Source of the DNA: Datura wrightii
Taxonomy: Eukaryota > Streptophyta > Magnoliopsida > Solanales > Solanaceae
Reading direction: 5' to 3'
NCBI GenBank assembly: GCA_035772735.1
Contig: JASDFA010000027.1
Coordinates: 34,950,001 to 35,014,000 of the forward strand
DNA length: 64,000 nt
The notes under the pieces are model-generated. The model was not told where the DNA came from and ran no database searches. It saw only the letters and a program-made list of their open reading frames with translations. This document shows, piece by piece, positions 1 through 11,446 of this stretch. A program made the translations under genes and the position numbers. Each line of letters begins with the position of its first letter. Position 1 is the stretch's first letter.

Positions 1-762
1 ATTCCGTTGTGTATTCACCATTTTTTGAAGAATCTGCTTCACCTCCCTATTTGACACCTCTACTTGCCCACTAGTTTGGGGGTGATATGCTGTTGCCACT
101 TTATGGCGCACCCCATACTTAGCTAGTAATTTCTTGAAACTTGCATTGACAAAATCAGCCCCTCCGTCACTGATAATTGCTCGGGGTGTCCCAAACCTCG
201 TGAGAATGTGTTTTTTCACAAACTTCGTTACTACCTTGTTGTCATTTCTGGGGCAAGCTATTGCTTCCACCCATTTAGATACATAATCTACAGCCACCAA
301 GATGTAACAATTTCCAAATGACGGTGGGAATGGACCCATGAAATCAATGCCCCATACATCAAAGGGCTCAACTTCCAGTATGTTCTGCAAAGGCATCTCT
401 TCTCTTCTGCCAATTGATCCTGTCCGCTGACACCTATCGCACATTTTGACATACGCCATAGAGTCTTTGAACAGGGTTGGCCAAAAGAAACCTGACTGAA
501 GAACCTTGTGTGCTGTTCTCTCACCTCCGTGATGCCCTCCATACAACGAAGAATGGCAGACCCTTAACACTTCTGCTATCTGACTCTTTGGGATGCATCT
601 TCTCATCACCTGGTCTGGCCCCTGCTTGAACAAATATGGCTCATCCCATACATAATGGCGGCTGTCATGCCTCAACTTCCTTTTTTGCTGGTCTGTTGTT
701 TCAGGTGGGTAGACTCCGCTCACTAGCAAGTTGACTATGTCAGCATACCAGGGAACTTCAGC
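1..762 (-). pseudogene. A1 integrase domain (partial)
   Basis: This is the integrase part of the A1 polyprotein, which would join retrotransposon cDNA to chromosomal DNA. The N-terminal zinc-binding region is visible (CHSSLYGGHHGG, then CDRC). The catalytic core has the first Asp in VWGIDFMGP, the second Asp in IISDGGADF, and the Glu in the GQVEVSNRE stretch near the window start. The frame is open from 762 to 1 and is in phase with the RT/RNase H frame, from which it is separated only by TAA 763-765 and TGA 844-846. The C-terminal part lies outside the window. I call it a pseudogene because of the upstream stops, not because of damage within the domain. Confidence 0.85.
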
Positions 763-2130
763 TTATCCCACTGCCAAGAGTTGCTCATCTGGGAAGTCTT
801 CATTTATGTCATCACTTTCCATCACATGCGACCGACTTTCCAGTCATGATAGGTGATCTGCTACTTGATTCTCACTCCCCTTTTTGTCTCTAATCTCAAG
901 GTCAAACTCCTGTAACAATAAGATCCATTTGATCAATCTGGGCTTAACATCCTTCTTGTTGAATAGGTATCGAATAGCTGCATGATCAGTGTACACCACC
1001 ACTTTCGAACCCACCAAATAGGACCTGAACTTGTCAAATGCAAACACCAGAGCTAGCATTTCCTTTTCTGTGACTGTGTAATTACTCTGGGCTGTATTTA
1101 GTATCTTGCTTGCATAATAAATAGAATGAAAAATTCTATTTTTCCTTTGTCCCAATACAGCTCCCACAGCCACATCACTGGCATCACACATCAGCTCAAA
1201 TGGTTGTTCCCAATCAGGAGAAGTAAGTATAGGTGCTTCTATCAATTTCTGCTTCAGCTTTTCAAATGCTACAACACACTCATCGTTCAACTCAAACTTT
1301 ACCTCCTTTTCTAGCAGTCTGCACAGTGGTCTAGAAATGTTGGAAAAGTTTTTTATGAACCGTCTGTAGAATCCTGCATGCCCCAGAAAACTGCGCACAC
1401 CTTTCACTGACACTGGTGGTGGCACTTTTTCAATAACCTCGATCTTAGCACGATCGACTTCCAACCCCTTTTTAGAAACTTTGTGGCCCAGGACAATCCC
1501 CTCCTTCACTAAGAAGTGGCATTTCTCCCAGTTTAACACAAGGTTGGATTCTTCACATCGAGCCAGCAACCTGTCAAGATTCTGCAAACAAGTAGCAAAT
1601 GAATTACCGAAAACAGAAAAATCATCCATAAATACCTCAACAAAATCCTCAACCATGTCATGGAAAATAGCCATCATGCATCTCTGGAATGTGGCGGGTG
1701 CGTTGCACAACCCAAACGGCATCCGCCTGAAAGCATATGTCCCATAAGGACAGGTAAAAGTAGTCTTCTCTTGATCCTCAGGAGCGATGGCTATTTGGTT
1801 ATAGCCAGAGTACCCATCAAGGAAGCAATAATACTCCTGCCCTGCCAATCTATCAAGTATTTGATCAATAAAAGGAATGGGGTAATGATCTTTCCTCGTG
1901 GCTTCATTTAGCTTTCTATAGTCCATACAAATCCGCCATCCTGTGACGGTTCATGTAGGGATCAACTCATTTTTCTCATTGGTGACTACAGTCATCCCCC
2001 CTTTCTTAGGAACGCATTGAATGGGACTGACCCACTCACTGTCTGAAATTGGGTAGACCACACCTGTATCAAGCCACTTAATTATTTCTTTCCTTACCAC
2101 ATCCTTCATTGCTGGATTAAGTCTCCTCTA
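763..2130 (-). pseudogene. A1 reverse transcriptase and RNase H
   Basis: The reverse transcriptase copies element RNA to cDNA and the RNase H removes the RNA template. RT homology begins just after TAG 2128-2130 and includes CMDYRKLNEATRKDHYP, a conserved MPFGLCNAPATFQRCM segment and the active-site box FMDDFSVFG. The connection segment (SFLGHAGFYRRFI) follows, then RNase H with its first catalytic Asp in ELMCDASD and the conserved YTDHAA. The domain ends at VADHLS before TGA 844-846. The catalytic residues I can see are intact. Stops at 1951-1953, 844-846 and 763-765 interrupt an otherwise continuous frame. The longest open piece is 844-1926. Confidence 0.9.
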
Positions 2131-3222
2131 CGGCTGAACAGTTGGTTTAGCTCCTGTCTCCATGAATATCCTGTGTGTGCAGAAAGCTGGATTTATACCC
2201 TGAATGTCAGACATTTGCCAACCCATTGCTTTCTTCTTGTTTCTTAAGACCCCCAATGCTGCCTGTTCCTGTTCCTCCATCAAGTCTGCAGAGATGATAA
2301 CTGGTAACGTCTCCTCCTCCCCTAAAAAGATATATTTTAGATGGGGAGGCAATTCTTTCAGCTCCAACTTTGGTGCCTCCTCAACAGACGGTTTCGGCAA
2401 CGGCTCTAGTGATCTCATCAATGACTGGAATTCATGTCTCCTCGGATGATTAGGTGCTCCATTCAACAATTGGACCATTCCACAAGCTTCACTATCCCCA
2501 AAATGATCAGAATGCGTCAACGCTCTTTCCAATGGGTCTTGAGGTTCAACAACCTGCCTAATTTCTCCGTGTTCAACCACACTGATTTCCGAAATCTCCT
2601 CATGTATAGCCGTCAGCTTCATGGCTTTTAGCACATCAAATACCTCTACCTTGTCATGTGCTCGCATTGTAAGTTGACCTGCAACTACGTCAATTAATGC
2701 TTTTCCGGTTGCCAAAAAGGGTCATCCCAAAATAAATGGGACTTCAGCATCTGGTTCAAAATCTAGAACAATAAAATCGATCGGAAAAATAAGGGACCCC
2801 ACTTGCACAAGCACATCCTCAACAATGCCATCTGGCCTAGCTAAGGATCTGTCTTCTAGCTGCAAGATTACGGTTGTAGGTCTAGGACTCCCCAGACCTA
2901 ACTTTCTGAATACCGAAGATGGCATCAGATTTATGCTCGCCCCCAAGTCACATAATCCACGAGCTCGGATACTCTGCCCAATAGTCAGCTGGATAGTAAA
3001 ACTTCTAGGATCTTTCAGCTTCGTGGGCAGTCTATTTTGAATTCGGGAAGTGCATTCCTCCATCAAAGCTACCGTGGCATACTCAGTCAGACGACTTTTG
3101 TTGGCCACGATGTCTTTAATATATTTTGCATATTTGGGCACTCCCTGCAAGACATCAACAAGAGGTAAATTAACATGTACCTGTTTAAGCACCTCCATAA
3201 ATTTCTTGAAACACGCCTCCTC
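2131..3222 (-). pseudogene. A1 protease and protease-RT linker
   Basis: The aspartic protease region (3198-2725) carries the catalytic motif as DLGASINLMPSS, with L where many retroelements have T or S, the usual Athila form. It follows the conserved IQLTIGQ segment and ends with VPFILG. TGA 2722-2724 falls right after that Gly. The same frame continues (GKALIDV...) through a Glu-rich linker to TAG 2128-2130, where RT begins. The protease would process the gag-pol polyprotein. Upstream it is separated from gag only by TAG 3223-3225, so gag and pol look like one reading frame. Confidence 0.85.
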
Positions 3223-4818
3223 CTAGTGTTTCTTGAGTCGTTGAGGGAATGGGGGTGGAGGTCTTTCTGCTTCTGCTTCTTTGGTCTTCCCCCTATCAGA
3301 ACTTTGTTCCTCCTCAACTTCTGCTGCTCCTGACTTTTGAGGCGGTCTTTCCGGTTCCACCTCCTTCAACTGTAAACCACTCCTCGTGGTCACTGCATTC
3401 ACCTGCTTCGGATTAGGATCTGTGTCGCTAGGCAGTCCTCCTCTGGGTCTTGTATTTTGGGCACTAGCAAATTGCCCAAACTGATATTCAAGAGCCTTGG
3501 TCGCTAACTGATTATTCTTCACTTCGGCTGCCAATTTAACATAGTCAGCCTGCAATTGTGCCTGATTAGCGATCATGGTTTTGAACATCTCCTCAATGGT
3601 CGGTGATGGTGGTGGAGGAGGGGCATTGTGATTTCTGAATTGAGCTTGATAATTTTGTTGCCCTCCTTGATTTCTCTGCATACCCTGACCAGAACCTTGG
3701 CCTTGTTGGTTGTTGCTACCCCACGAAAAATTTGGATGGTTTCTCCAATTTGAGTTATAGCCACTACCAAACTGCTGTTGATTTCTCTGTGCATTGCCCA
3801 CAAAGTTAACAGAATCAGGATTTGCACCACAGCACTCAGCTGAGTGCTCACTGCTACCACACACTTCACACCACATCTGCTGGACTGCATTGACTGAAAC
3901 TGAAGGCTGGTTCAAGTTCATATTGCTGAAGTGATTATTTAACTGATTTTGCAAGGCAGCTATCTGTGCAGCGATAGCTGTAAATCCATCCACTTCAAGC
4001 ACTCTTGCTGCTTTCCTTGCTCCACCTCTTGATGAATCTGCATTCCATTCTGGATTGCCCTGTGAAATTCGGTTGAGCAAAGTGTACAGCTCCTCATAGG
4101 TCTTTTCCAGCGCTTGACCTCCAGCTGCTGAGTCTAACAGAATTTTAGTATGGGGTTCCAAACCCTCAATAAATGTGTGTACCAACACCTCATTGGACTG
4201 ATGATGATGAGGACAGTCCTGCAACATGGATTTAAATCTTTCCCAGGCTTGATATAGATTTTCTCCCTCCCTCTGTTTAAAACTTAGAATTTGACTTCTA
4301 AGTCTGGCTGTTTTACCAGAAGGGAAAAATCTGATCAAAAACTTCCGTGTAAGATCATCCCACATTGATATAGAATTGGGTGGTTCAGCTTTTAACCACC
4401 TCTTGGCTTCACCAAGTAAGGAAAACGGAAATAAGGTGAGCCGAACATAATCAGGTGACACTCCAGCGGGTATATAAGTGTCAATTATCTCCAAAAAGTT
4501 TTGGAGATGCTGTTGTGGGTCTTCATGAGGGAGACCGGTAAATTGCCCGCTTGTGTGCAAAAGTTGCACCATATTCTGCTTTAATTCAAACCTCCCTCCA
4601 GGCTCTGGTTTGCGGATACTGGATGTTACATTGTTGGCATGTGGGATTGCCACCTCGCGAACTGGCCTTGCTGCTGCTTCATCGGGCACTAACACTGCCC
4701 GCACAACTGGTGGATTTTGTTGCTCCATAATAGACTGTCTGAGCAACTGCAGCTTCTTTTGTAGAGCTTCTCTATGTTGACTATGAAATTCATGTTCAGG
4801 CTCTAAGTAAGATTCCAC
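3223..4818 (-). CDS. A1 gag (nucleocapsid polyprotein)
   Basis: About 530 codons without a stop, coding the structural protein that packages element RNA. The middle (about residues 130-240) matches the plant retrotransposon gag pattern: RLTLFPFSLLGEAKRWLK, then IRFFPSGKTARLRSQI and LYQAWERFKSML. A CX2CX4HX4C zinc knuckle (CEVCGSSEHSAEC) lies near residue 315. A Gln/Asn/Gly-rich stretch and a run of prolines follow. The C-terminal quarter is Glu/Lys/Pro-rich. The frame starts with GTG at 4818; I see no ATG between it and the upstream in-frame stop near 4842, so the true start codon is probably mutated. The TAG at 3223-3225 may itself be a mutation, because the protease follows in the same frame. 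Confidence 0.85.
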   Translation of the reverse strand: MESYLEPEHEFHSQHREALQKKLQLLRQSIMEQQNPPVVRAVLVPDEAAARPVREVAIPHANNVTSSIRKPEPGGRFELKQNMVQLLHTSGQFTGLPHEDPQQHLQNFLEIIDTYIPAGVSPDYVRLTLFPFSLLGEAKRWLKAEPPNSISMWDDLTRKFLIRFFPSGKTARLRSQILSFKQREGENLYQAWERFKSMLQDCPHHHQSNEVLVHTFIEGLEPHTKILLDSAAGGQALEKTYEELYTLLNRISQGNPEWNADSSRGGARKAARVLEVDGFTAIAAQIAALQNQLNNHFSNMNLNQPSVSVNAVQQMWCEVCGSSEHSAECCGANPDSVNFVGNAQRNQQQFGSGYNSNWRNHPNFSWGSNNQQGQGSGQGMQRNQGGQQNYQAQFRNHNAPPPPPSPTIEEMFKTMIANQAQLQADYVKLAAEVKNNQLATKALEYQFGQFASAQNTRPRGGLPSDTDPNPKQVNAVTTRSGLQLKEVEPERPPQKSGAAEVEEEQSSDRGKTKEAEAERPPPPFPQRLKKH

Positions 4819-4956
4819 CAGCTCTTTGTCCCTTGCCAGTGTTCACAGAAATCAAGTCTGCAAAATACAGGCTAAGACCAAGTTGTTAACACTTAAGAAA
4901 ATAAAACAAAAATACAGTAAATTTACACTTAACACAATTTCACCAATTGCCTAGTC

Positions 4957-4974
4957 TCCCCGGCAACGGCGCCA
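4957..4974 (-). other. A1 primer binding site (tRNA-Asp)
   Basis: The plus strand reads TCCCCGGCAACGGCGCCA, the 3' end of plant tRNA-Asp including CCA, so the minus strand carries the complementary 18-nt PBS. It lies 7 bp from the LTR end, as expected for a minus-strand Athila-type element. It is not a tRNA gene: no cloverleaf surrounds it. Confidence 0.93.
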
Positions 4975-5892
4975 AAAAACTTGTTCGGGCAGTGTTTGCT
5001 ATAGGTGTAAAAACCGGCACGCAAGTGCACGTGGTCAAACAAGTAATAAAGTGGCTAAGTAAGCCAAGTATCGATCCAAGGAGACTCAGGATAAGTAAAA
5101 TTGCCTAAGTAAACTATATTTTTATCTTACTTCTAATTATGCTAACAACAGCGTAACCAACAGTTAAATAAGTTTTTGTTTATAATATATATATATACTA
5201 AAACTATTAACAATAATTTACTGTCAATTTAAACTATGGATATGAGCATGCCAAGGTTAAGAACAAGTAATAAACTTGATTGTAATCATAATTCGATTAT
5301 TCTTCTCTTCATGTTGCTAGCCAAGAACATTAGCCTAGAAATTAAAACTCTCATACTTAATTTCACTTTAGAATCATAAACCATTCGTCTACATTTCTGT
5401 GATCAAATGCAATTTATGACTTATACAATTTCGGTTCCTAAATTGACTAATACGGCTTTCAAGTATATTTCTATCAGGAAAGCACATCAAAACCCAATTT
5501 TCCCAAATCAAGTTAAGAACAATACCCTATTAATTCACAACTTTCCAATTTCTAGCTCTCTCGAGTGAAATTGGACTTTTTAGATGTACATTAATGTCGG
5601 CCACACACTAATGCAGTAAGAACAAGAATTAATAGAACAACATGGAAGAAGAAGAAGAAAACCATATCATTAACAATCAAAATTCATCACCATTGTTCGA
5701 AACCTCAGCAAGGAAGAGAATTAGCCACTCATTTGTGGATTGATCATCCTAAAACAAGTGTAAATCATGCATACAATTGATAGAAAGAAGAAAGGAAGAG
5801 AAGAAATCCCTTAGCTTTTTCGTCCCTCAACTGCTTCTAACCCACGTCCTTGCTCCACCAAGTCTGAACTAATTAAGATAAACCTAAGTGTG

Positions 5893-5902
5893 CTATTTAT
5901 AC
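5893..5902 (-). promoter_or_regulatory. A1 LTR TATA box
   Basis: The minus strand reads GTATAAATAG, a strong plant TATA box inside the 5' LTR and upstream of the PBS. It most likely marks the U3/R border and transcription toward gag. It lies just downstream (in element sense) of the GC-rich inverted-repeat block. Confidence 0.65.
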
Positions 5903-5935
5903 TAGTGGGAAATTTTTCCCGGAATAACAAGCAAC

Positions 5936-5975
5936 GTGTCACGGAGGCCAACGCGGAGCACTGCCTCCGTGACAC
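5936..5975. repeat. 13-bp perfect inverted repeat in A1 LTR
   Basis: Arms GTGTCACGGAGGC (5936-5948) and its reverse complement (5963-5975) are separated by 14 bp. Related words (GTGGCACGGAGGC, CCACGGAG) recur to about 6160. The block is GC-rich inside an AT-rich LTR and lies directly upstream of the TATA box in element orientation. Confidence 0.85.
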
Positions 5976-6387
5976 GGCGTGGACGCGGACCCTCTCTAGA
6001 ATTCCAGGGTCCGGGATTATAGCCTCAACGTGGCACGGAGGCCAACGCGAAGGCCTATCTCCATGCCACGGAGCTGTCGCGAGGCCTCACTGGAATTTGC
6101 CAATTAATTTCCCCTCCAGGCAGTGTGCCTCCGCGATGGTAGCGTGGCACGGCTCCATCGCGGAGCCCCTATACTTTGTGCATTCCAATGTCTTTTCCAC
6201 GCTCGCATCCGAGTCCAACTCCGATATTGTTCCAACACGCATTTTAGCTCCTAAAAATCATATTTACCTGCAAAACAAATGCTAATCATGTTGGGTAGTA
6301 TAAATTCACATTTTATTACCAACTACATGAGAATATATACACATTGCACAACAAACAAGGCGAAAGTGATACATTTGAGTATCACTT

Positions 6388-6798
6388 GGGCATATAAATC
6401 TGCCCAAGATCATGTATGATGCTAACGGAGTGGCCATGGGAGCTTTTTTGCGATAAAGGCGTGAAAAGATTTTTCATCCAATTTATTATGCTAGCGAGGC
6501 ACTTAATGCAGCTCAGAAGAATTGCACCATGATGGAACAATAGTTTTTGGATGTGGTATTTGCATTTAAGAAGTTTCTGGCATACTTGCTTAGAACTAAG
6601 GTGGTAGTTCATACAGACCATGCAGCTTTGCGTTATTTGATGGCAATGAAGGATGCAAAACCACGGTTGATTAGATGGGTTCTATTGCTGCAAAAGTTTG
6701 AGTTTGAGGTTAAGGACTGGAAGGGGACCAAAAATCAGGTGGTGGATCACTTGTCGAGATAAGAGGCAGATGCAACACTTAGAGATAAGCTTGATATT
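6388..6798 (+). pseudogene. A2 RNase H fragment
   Basis: Translated in frame this gives the RNase H of an Athila-type pol. The first catalytic Asp is in IMYDANGVAMGAF, where the family usually has CDAS. IYYASEALNAAQKN and VVHTDHAALRYL follow, and the domain ends VVDHLSR. In-frame stops include one after GAFLR and one just before FLDVVFAFKK. The frame runs on to 6798, where element B is inserted, and resumes at 16344/16349 in the same phase. The left border is the A1 LTR, which removed the RT from view. Confidence 0.88.
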
Positions 6799-9023
6799 TG
6801 TCTCGACCCGAACGTAGACACGGATCATAACATGGGACAAGGAGCCCCGAGAGACTCCAAGTCGACCCATGGAATGGACATACATCTAACTCAACATCAA
6901 TAAAGCGGATTAGTTAGCATAATAGCAAAGAGGAAGCATAAACATAATATAACAAGATAAGTGCAACGTACTACATACATAACAACTGAATACTACATAT
7001 AGTCTGATAATCTCTAACATATCTGATGGGTTGATGGGACAACATCCCCAACTAATCTGACAAGTCTAGAAAACTGAACATGAAAATATAACAAAAATCA
7101 AACTGAACCTCGGAGGAAGAGGACTCACCCAAGAGCTGGATGCTAAAGTCCAAGATGAACTACTGACGATGCTGGGTCTGAAGATCGGGGCCTGTATCAT
7201 AAAATGATACAACATAGAGTATGTGGTCAGTACGTGGAATGTACTGAGTATGCAAGGTAAATAAAACGGACATTTATAAATACATAAAAACTCATAAGAG
7301 ATCATAAGAATGGGACAACATGCTCTTAACATAAATATCATATGATAACATAAGGCTCAAGGTTTTAAAATTATTCATAATCCATTTAATACCGTGGCCA
7401 TAAGAGGAGCTTTATAATTCACAACCGTTGAGACAAATCAACATAAACGTAATAATGCATAAACATACGAAACAATGGGAGATTCTTATAACCGACATTA
7501 CCCCATATGAACATACATCAAGCTCGAACTGTAAATCCCTAATCTGGAGGGTTTTCATACCTTACCAAGGGTAGAACAATGAAGGGCGTGATAACACACA
7601 TGAAAGTCCCATTTGGGCAAAGGGGCAGTCTCAAGGGAGGTCCCATCATGTCATACAATGGCACATAGTTATGAGATTCGGGGAAAAACCTAGGCCTCGA
7701 ACCTACTCGGTGTTAAATACTACTCCAAAAACATATATAGTGCTTATAGTATAATATTCATGAAATACATAGGCTAGTCAAATCATGATAATCATAAGCA
7801 TGCTAGTAAATACGTGAACTAGCCATGAGAGTAATGCCTGTGAGTCGGCCAAAATCATAATTAGTAAATCATGAGGTTCATAAGTATTTGTAGATCATGT
7901 ATATGCTTTTTAAATCACAAATTCATAATAGTCGTTTGAATAAATCCATATTATGACTCATAAATCATGACGAGTTTATGAATATCAGCAATAGAGGTAA
8001 AGATCAAAACTCAATTCATCGTAGAACATGTATATTTAGGCATAATTAATTGGAAATTGAAATCAATAAATTGATAATCGAATTAGTTGTAAATTCTGAT
8101 CATGATTCATAAAATATAATGTAAATCGTGAGTAGTAATAACCCATGGATAGGTCATTAAAATTCCCCAAGATTTAAGATAAAACCCCATAAGATTTTTA
8201 AACAAAACTTCATAAATTAGGAGAAACTGGGCATGGGTGTGAACGAAAATACCCATTCATAAACTTATATACCTATTTATGGCTGATTCTTACACTCCCA
8301 TGAATGCCCAAGAATAAATTGAAGAGAACCTTGAAGAATTTGCCTTGATCACCTCTCTAGACTATCACTCTTGCATGCATGGGTTTTGAATAGGTTAGAA
8401 GGACTTAACCGATCTTAATACACTTAGAAAATAACTTAATATGACGTAGTATAGGACTTTAGAGAAAAGAAATGATGAAAATACCCTTAAAAACTTTGCA
8501 TAAAATAACTACTCATCAGTCCCCACGAGGGACCTAACGAGTCGTTGCCACCTTGCACGAGTCGTCACTTTGGTCGTTGGGTTCAGTGCCAAATTTCGCC
8601 TGGAACTTGCAGTTGGCTATCCCATGAGTCATTACCAGTGAGCACGACTCATGGTCACCATTCGTCGCTTCCACAACCTCAACCCTAAATCATTATCTTC
8701 CTAATGACCACAGGCCACCTAATGAATCGTGGTGACAGACCATGATTCGTGGAACACATCCGTTAGGAGCACTGCCTCACATTTTTCCTTTTTTTGAATC
8801 CCTTGGCCACGGCTGACTTGATGACTTGTGGGGCCTGACCACAACTCGTGATCATTCTCGTGACTACTCCCTTCAACAATTGCTTTAACTTAAGCCAGCC
8901 GTCACCACGAGTCACCTCACAGCTCGTGGTCCTCCCTACTGTCGTTCGATGACCTGGTGCAAAATTTTAAGTTTTCTCCGTTTCAACTCCTGAGTCTTAT
9001 CTTTGGGCTTTCAGGGTATAGCA
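6799..9023 (-). repeat. B 3' LTR
   Basis: 2,225 bp, starting TGTCTCGACC and ending GGGTATAGCA in plus orientation. It matches 14125-16343 along its whole length. It contains the cluster of ACGAGTCGT-like words (about 8520-8950) near its U3 end in element sense. ORFs inside it are chance. Confidence 0.93.
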
Positions 9024-9031
9024 ATAGCAAT

Positions 9032-9043
9032 ATCTCCCTCTTT
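9032..9043 (-). other. B polypurine tract
   Basis: The minus strand reads AAAGAGGGAGAT, 8 bp from the 3' LTR start. This is the position and composition expected for the plus-strand DNA primer. Confidence 0.8.
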
Positions 9044-9273
9044 GAAACATTCGTCCTTGAATGTTGAAAACATATAGAAAAGTAGAGAAATGCAATCATC
9101 ATATGCAAATACTGATCATTTTAACTGAAAACTGATAGAATGACTATCTCCGATTCAAACTACATAGCTGATCTGAATCCATGATTCATATACACATCGA
9201 CATACATAAAAGAAACTTGGACACATGAACTGAACATGAAAACTAAATAGTGTTTTAGTCAAAAACTAATACC

Positions 9274-10562
9274 TCAAGCTGGAACTGAGTCGGTAGAGAA
9301 TAAATGTGGGTATCTAGTCATCATGTTCTCTTTGGCTTCCCATGTAGCTCCTTCAACATGCTGATCCCTCCATAAAATGTTGACTGAAGCTACTTCCTTG
9401 TTTCTTAGCCTTCGAACCTGACGATCCAATATTTCCACCGGGACCTCCTCATAACTAAGGTTGTCTTTCACACCAATACTATCCACCAGAACAGCTAGAG
9501 TTGGATCCCCGAAGCACTTCTTAAAGAGTGATACATGAAAAATTAGATGGACTGAAGCTAATTCTGAGGGCAACTGCAATTCATACGCTACCTTGCCAAC
9601 CCGTTTCACAATCCAGTATGGGCCAACATAACGGGGACTGAGTTTCCCTTTCTTTCCGAACCTCATCACTCTCTTCATGGGAGACACCTTTAGAAACACC
9701 TAATCATTAACTTCAAACTCAAGTTCTCGTCTCCTCGCATCCGTATAGGACTTTTGGTGACTTTGAGCTGTTTTCAACCTGTCCCGTATGAGTTGAACCT
9801 TCTCCATAGCCTCATGAACCGAGTCTGGCCCTATCATCGCCGCTTCCCCAACTTCGAACCAACCAATGGGCGGCCTACATCTTCGCCCATAGAAAGCCTC
9901 GAACGGTGCCATATGAATACTAGAATGATAGATTTATTGTATACAAAATCGATGAAAGGCAAGTGATCATCCCAACTATCCTTGAAGTCAATCACACATG
10001 CTCGCAACATGTCTTCGAGAGTCTGAATTTTCCGTCCTCTTGACCATCCATTTGGGGGTGAAATGTTGTCCTGAGCTTAAACTGAGTGCCAAGTCTTTTT
10101 TGAAACGACCTCCAAAATTGAGAGGTAAATTGAGTACCTTTGTCTTATATAATGGACAAGGGCACTCTATGCAATCGAACTAGCTCCCGGATATATAGTT
10201 TGGCATAGTCCTCTGCGAAATCTGTGGTTTTGACCGGTTAAAAATGATCTGCCTTGGTCAACCTGTCTACCACAACCCAAATGGAGTCATATTATTGATG
10301 AGTACGAGGTAACTTGTGATGAAATCCATATTAATTTCTTCCCAATTCCATGTAGGAATGCTAATGTCCTAAAGCAACCTCCCAGTCTGTGGTGCTCAAC
10401 CTTTACTTGTTGATAGTTTGGGCAATTAGCTACAAATTCTATGACGTCCTTGTTCATGCCATTCCACCAATAGACTTCCCGTAAGTCACGGTACATCTTG
10501 GTGGCACCTAGATGGATAGAATACCTGGATCCATGAGCCTCATGCAACATCCAAATCCTCAA
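9274..10562 (-). pseudogene. B integrase with C-terminal chromodomain
   Basis: The N-terminal zinc-binding half (10562-10287) shows GSRYSIHLGATKMYRDLREV and ends NCPNYQQVK, where the first Cys pair is partly lost (NCPNY instead of CPNC). The core (10290-9920) is recognisable (VDRLTKADHF, then SFQKRLGTQF) but has stops. The C-terminal piece 9274-9699 is open: GPY-type motif LSPRYVGPYWIVKRVG, then a chromodomain-like end (EEVPVEILDRQVRRLRN, ATWEAKENM). Chromodomains are thought to guide integration to heterochromatin. Frame changes separate the pieces, so no active enzyme is expected. Confidence 0.9.
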
Positions 10563-10849
10563 ATCATCAACATTCGAAACACATAGGTGACCCTGGTACC
10601 AAAGTACACGATCTCCCCCTTTGGAGAAGACCTCTACCTTCTAATTCTGAACGGCTTCCTTTAACTTTACCAAAATCAGGTCCTCATCTTGCCTAGCTTT
10701 TAAATTAGTCACCAAAGATGATTCAGATCCATTCTGAACAACAACTATGCCATCGGTCAAGTCAACCAACCTACTCCCAACCTTGCGAGTCGACGCACAT
10801 CCTTTACCAGCTCCTTCTTCGCCGCATCCACATAAGACACACTCTTCAT

Positions 10850-11440
10850 TGAGAGTCTAGTAAGTGCATCTGCTACTACATTGTCTTTACTCGGATGGTA
10901 AAGCACACTCCTATCATAATCCTTGAGTAGCTCCAACTACCTCCTTCGCCGAAGATTGAGGTCCTTCTAGATAAGAACATATTGCAAACTCTTATGGTCC
11001 ATGAACACATCTACATGGACCCTGTATAAGTAATGTTACCATATCTTCAACGCGAACACCACGATGGCCAATTCAAAATCATGGGTCCGGTAATTCTTCT
11101 CATAGACTTTCAACTATCTAGAGGCATATGCTATTACCTTCCCATGCTGCATCAACACACACCCAAGTCCGATCCTTAAAGCATCGCAATACACTACAAA
11201 CCCATCGGTACCCTCAGGTAGGGATAACATCTGTGTGGAAATAAGTCGAGTCTTCAACTCTTAGAAGCTCTTCTCGCAAGCCTCCAACCATTGGAATTTC
11301 ACCTTCTTCTGAGTCAACTTGGTCAAAGGTGCTGCAATAGATGAGAAACCCTCAATAAATCTCCGATAGTAGCTAGATAAACAAAAGAAACTCCGAATAT
11401 CCAAAGAATTCACTGGCCTAGGCTAATTCTTCACCACTTC
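10850..11440 (-). pseudogene. B RNase H and RT connection region
   Basis: Minus-strand translation gives FVVYCDALRIGLGCVLMQ, with the first catalytic Asp, then HGKVIAYASR, a stop, and KNYRTHDFELAIVVFALKIW. The active-site start is recognisable. The rest toward 10850 is decayed, and I did not find one frame through it. It sits between RT and integrase as expected. Confidence 0.8.
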
Positions 11441-11446
11441 TATTTA

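Larger units (their letters stand above)
1..6384 (-). mobile_element. Athila-like Ty3/gypsy retrotransposon A1 (3' end off window)
   Basis: Read on the minus strand the order is LTR, tRNA-Asp PBS, gag, protease, RT, RNase H, integrase. This is the Ty3/gypsy order, and the tRNA-Asp primer with this gag/RT type points to the Athila/Tat group. The integrase runs off the left edge, so the 3' LTR is not in the window. Gag-pol is in one frame throughout, with stops at 3223-3225, 2722-2724, 2128-2130, 1951-1953, 844-846 and 763-765 and no frameshift that I can find. On its right A1 abuts the RNase H of A2, so it appears to have inserted into A2 pol; the flank there begins CTTGG. Confidence 0.9.
4982..6384 (-). 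repeat. A1 5' LTR
   Basis: In plus-strand orientation the LTR starts TGTTCGGGC next to the PBS and ends ...GAGTATCA, giving TG...CA termini and a length of about 1.4 kb. The PBS fixes the left end. The right end is where recognisable A2 RNase H sequence starts and could be off by several bases, since the partner LTR is outside the window. It holds a TATA box and a GC-rich block of inverted repeats upstream of it. No ORF of interest was found in it. Confidence 0.75.

Noticed and set aside
4957..4974. tRNA-like sequences at 4957, 14109, 25968, 40476, 54821, 56611 and 60865 as tRNA genes
   Set aside because: Only the 12-18 nt of the acceptor end are present and they sit next to LTR ends or the viral leader. 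They are primer binding sites.
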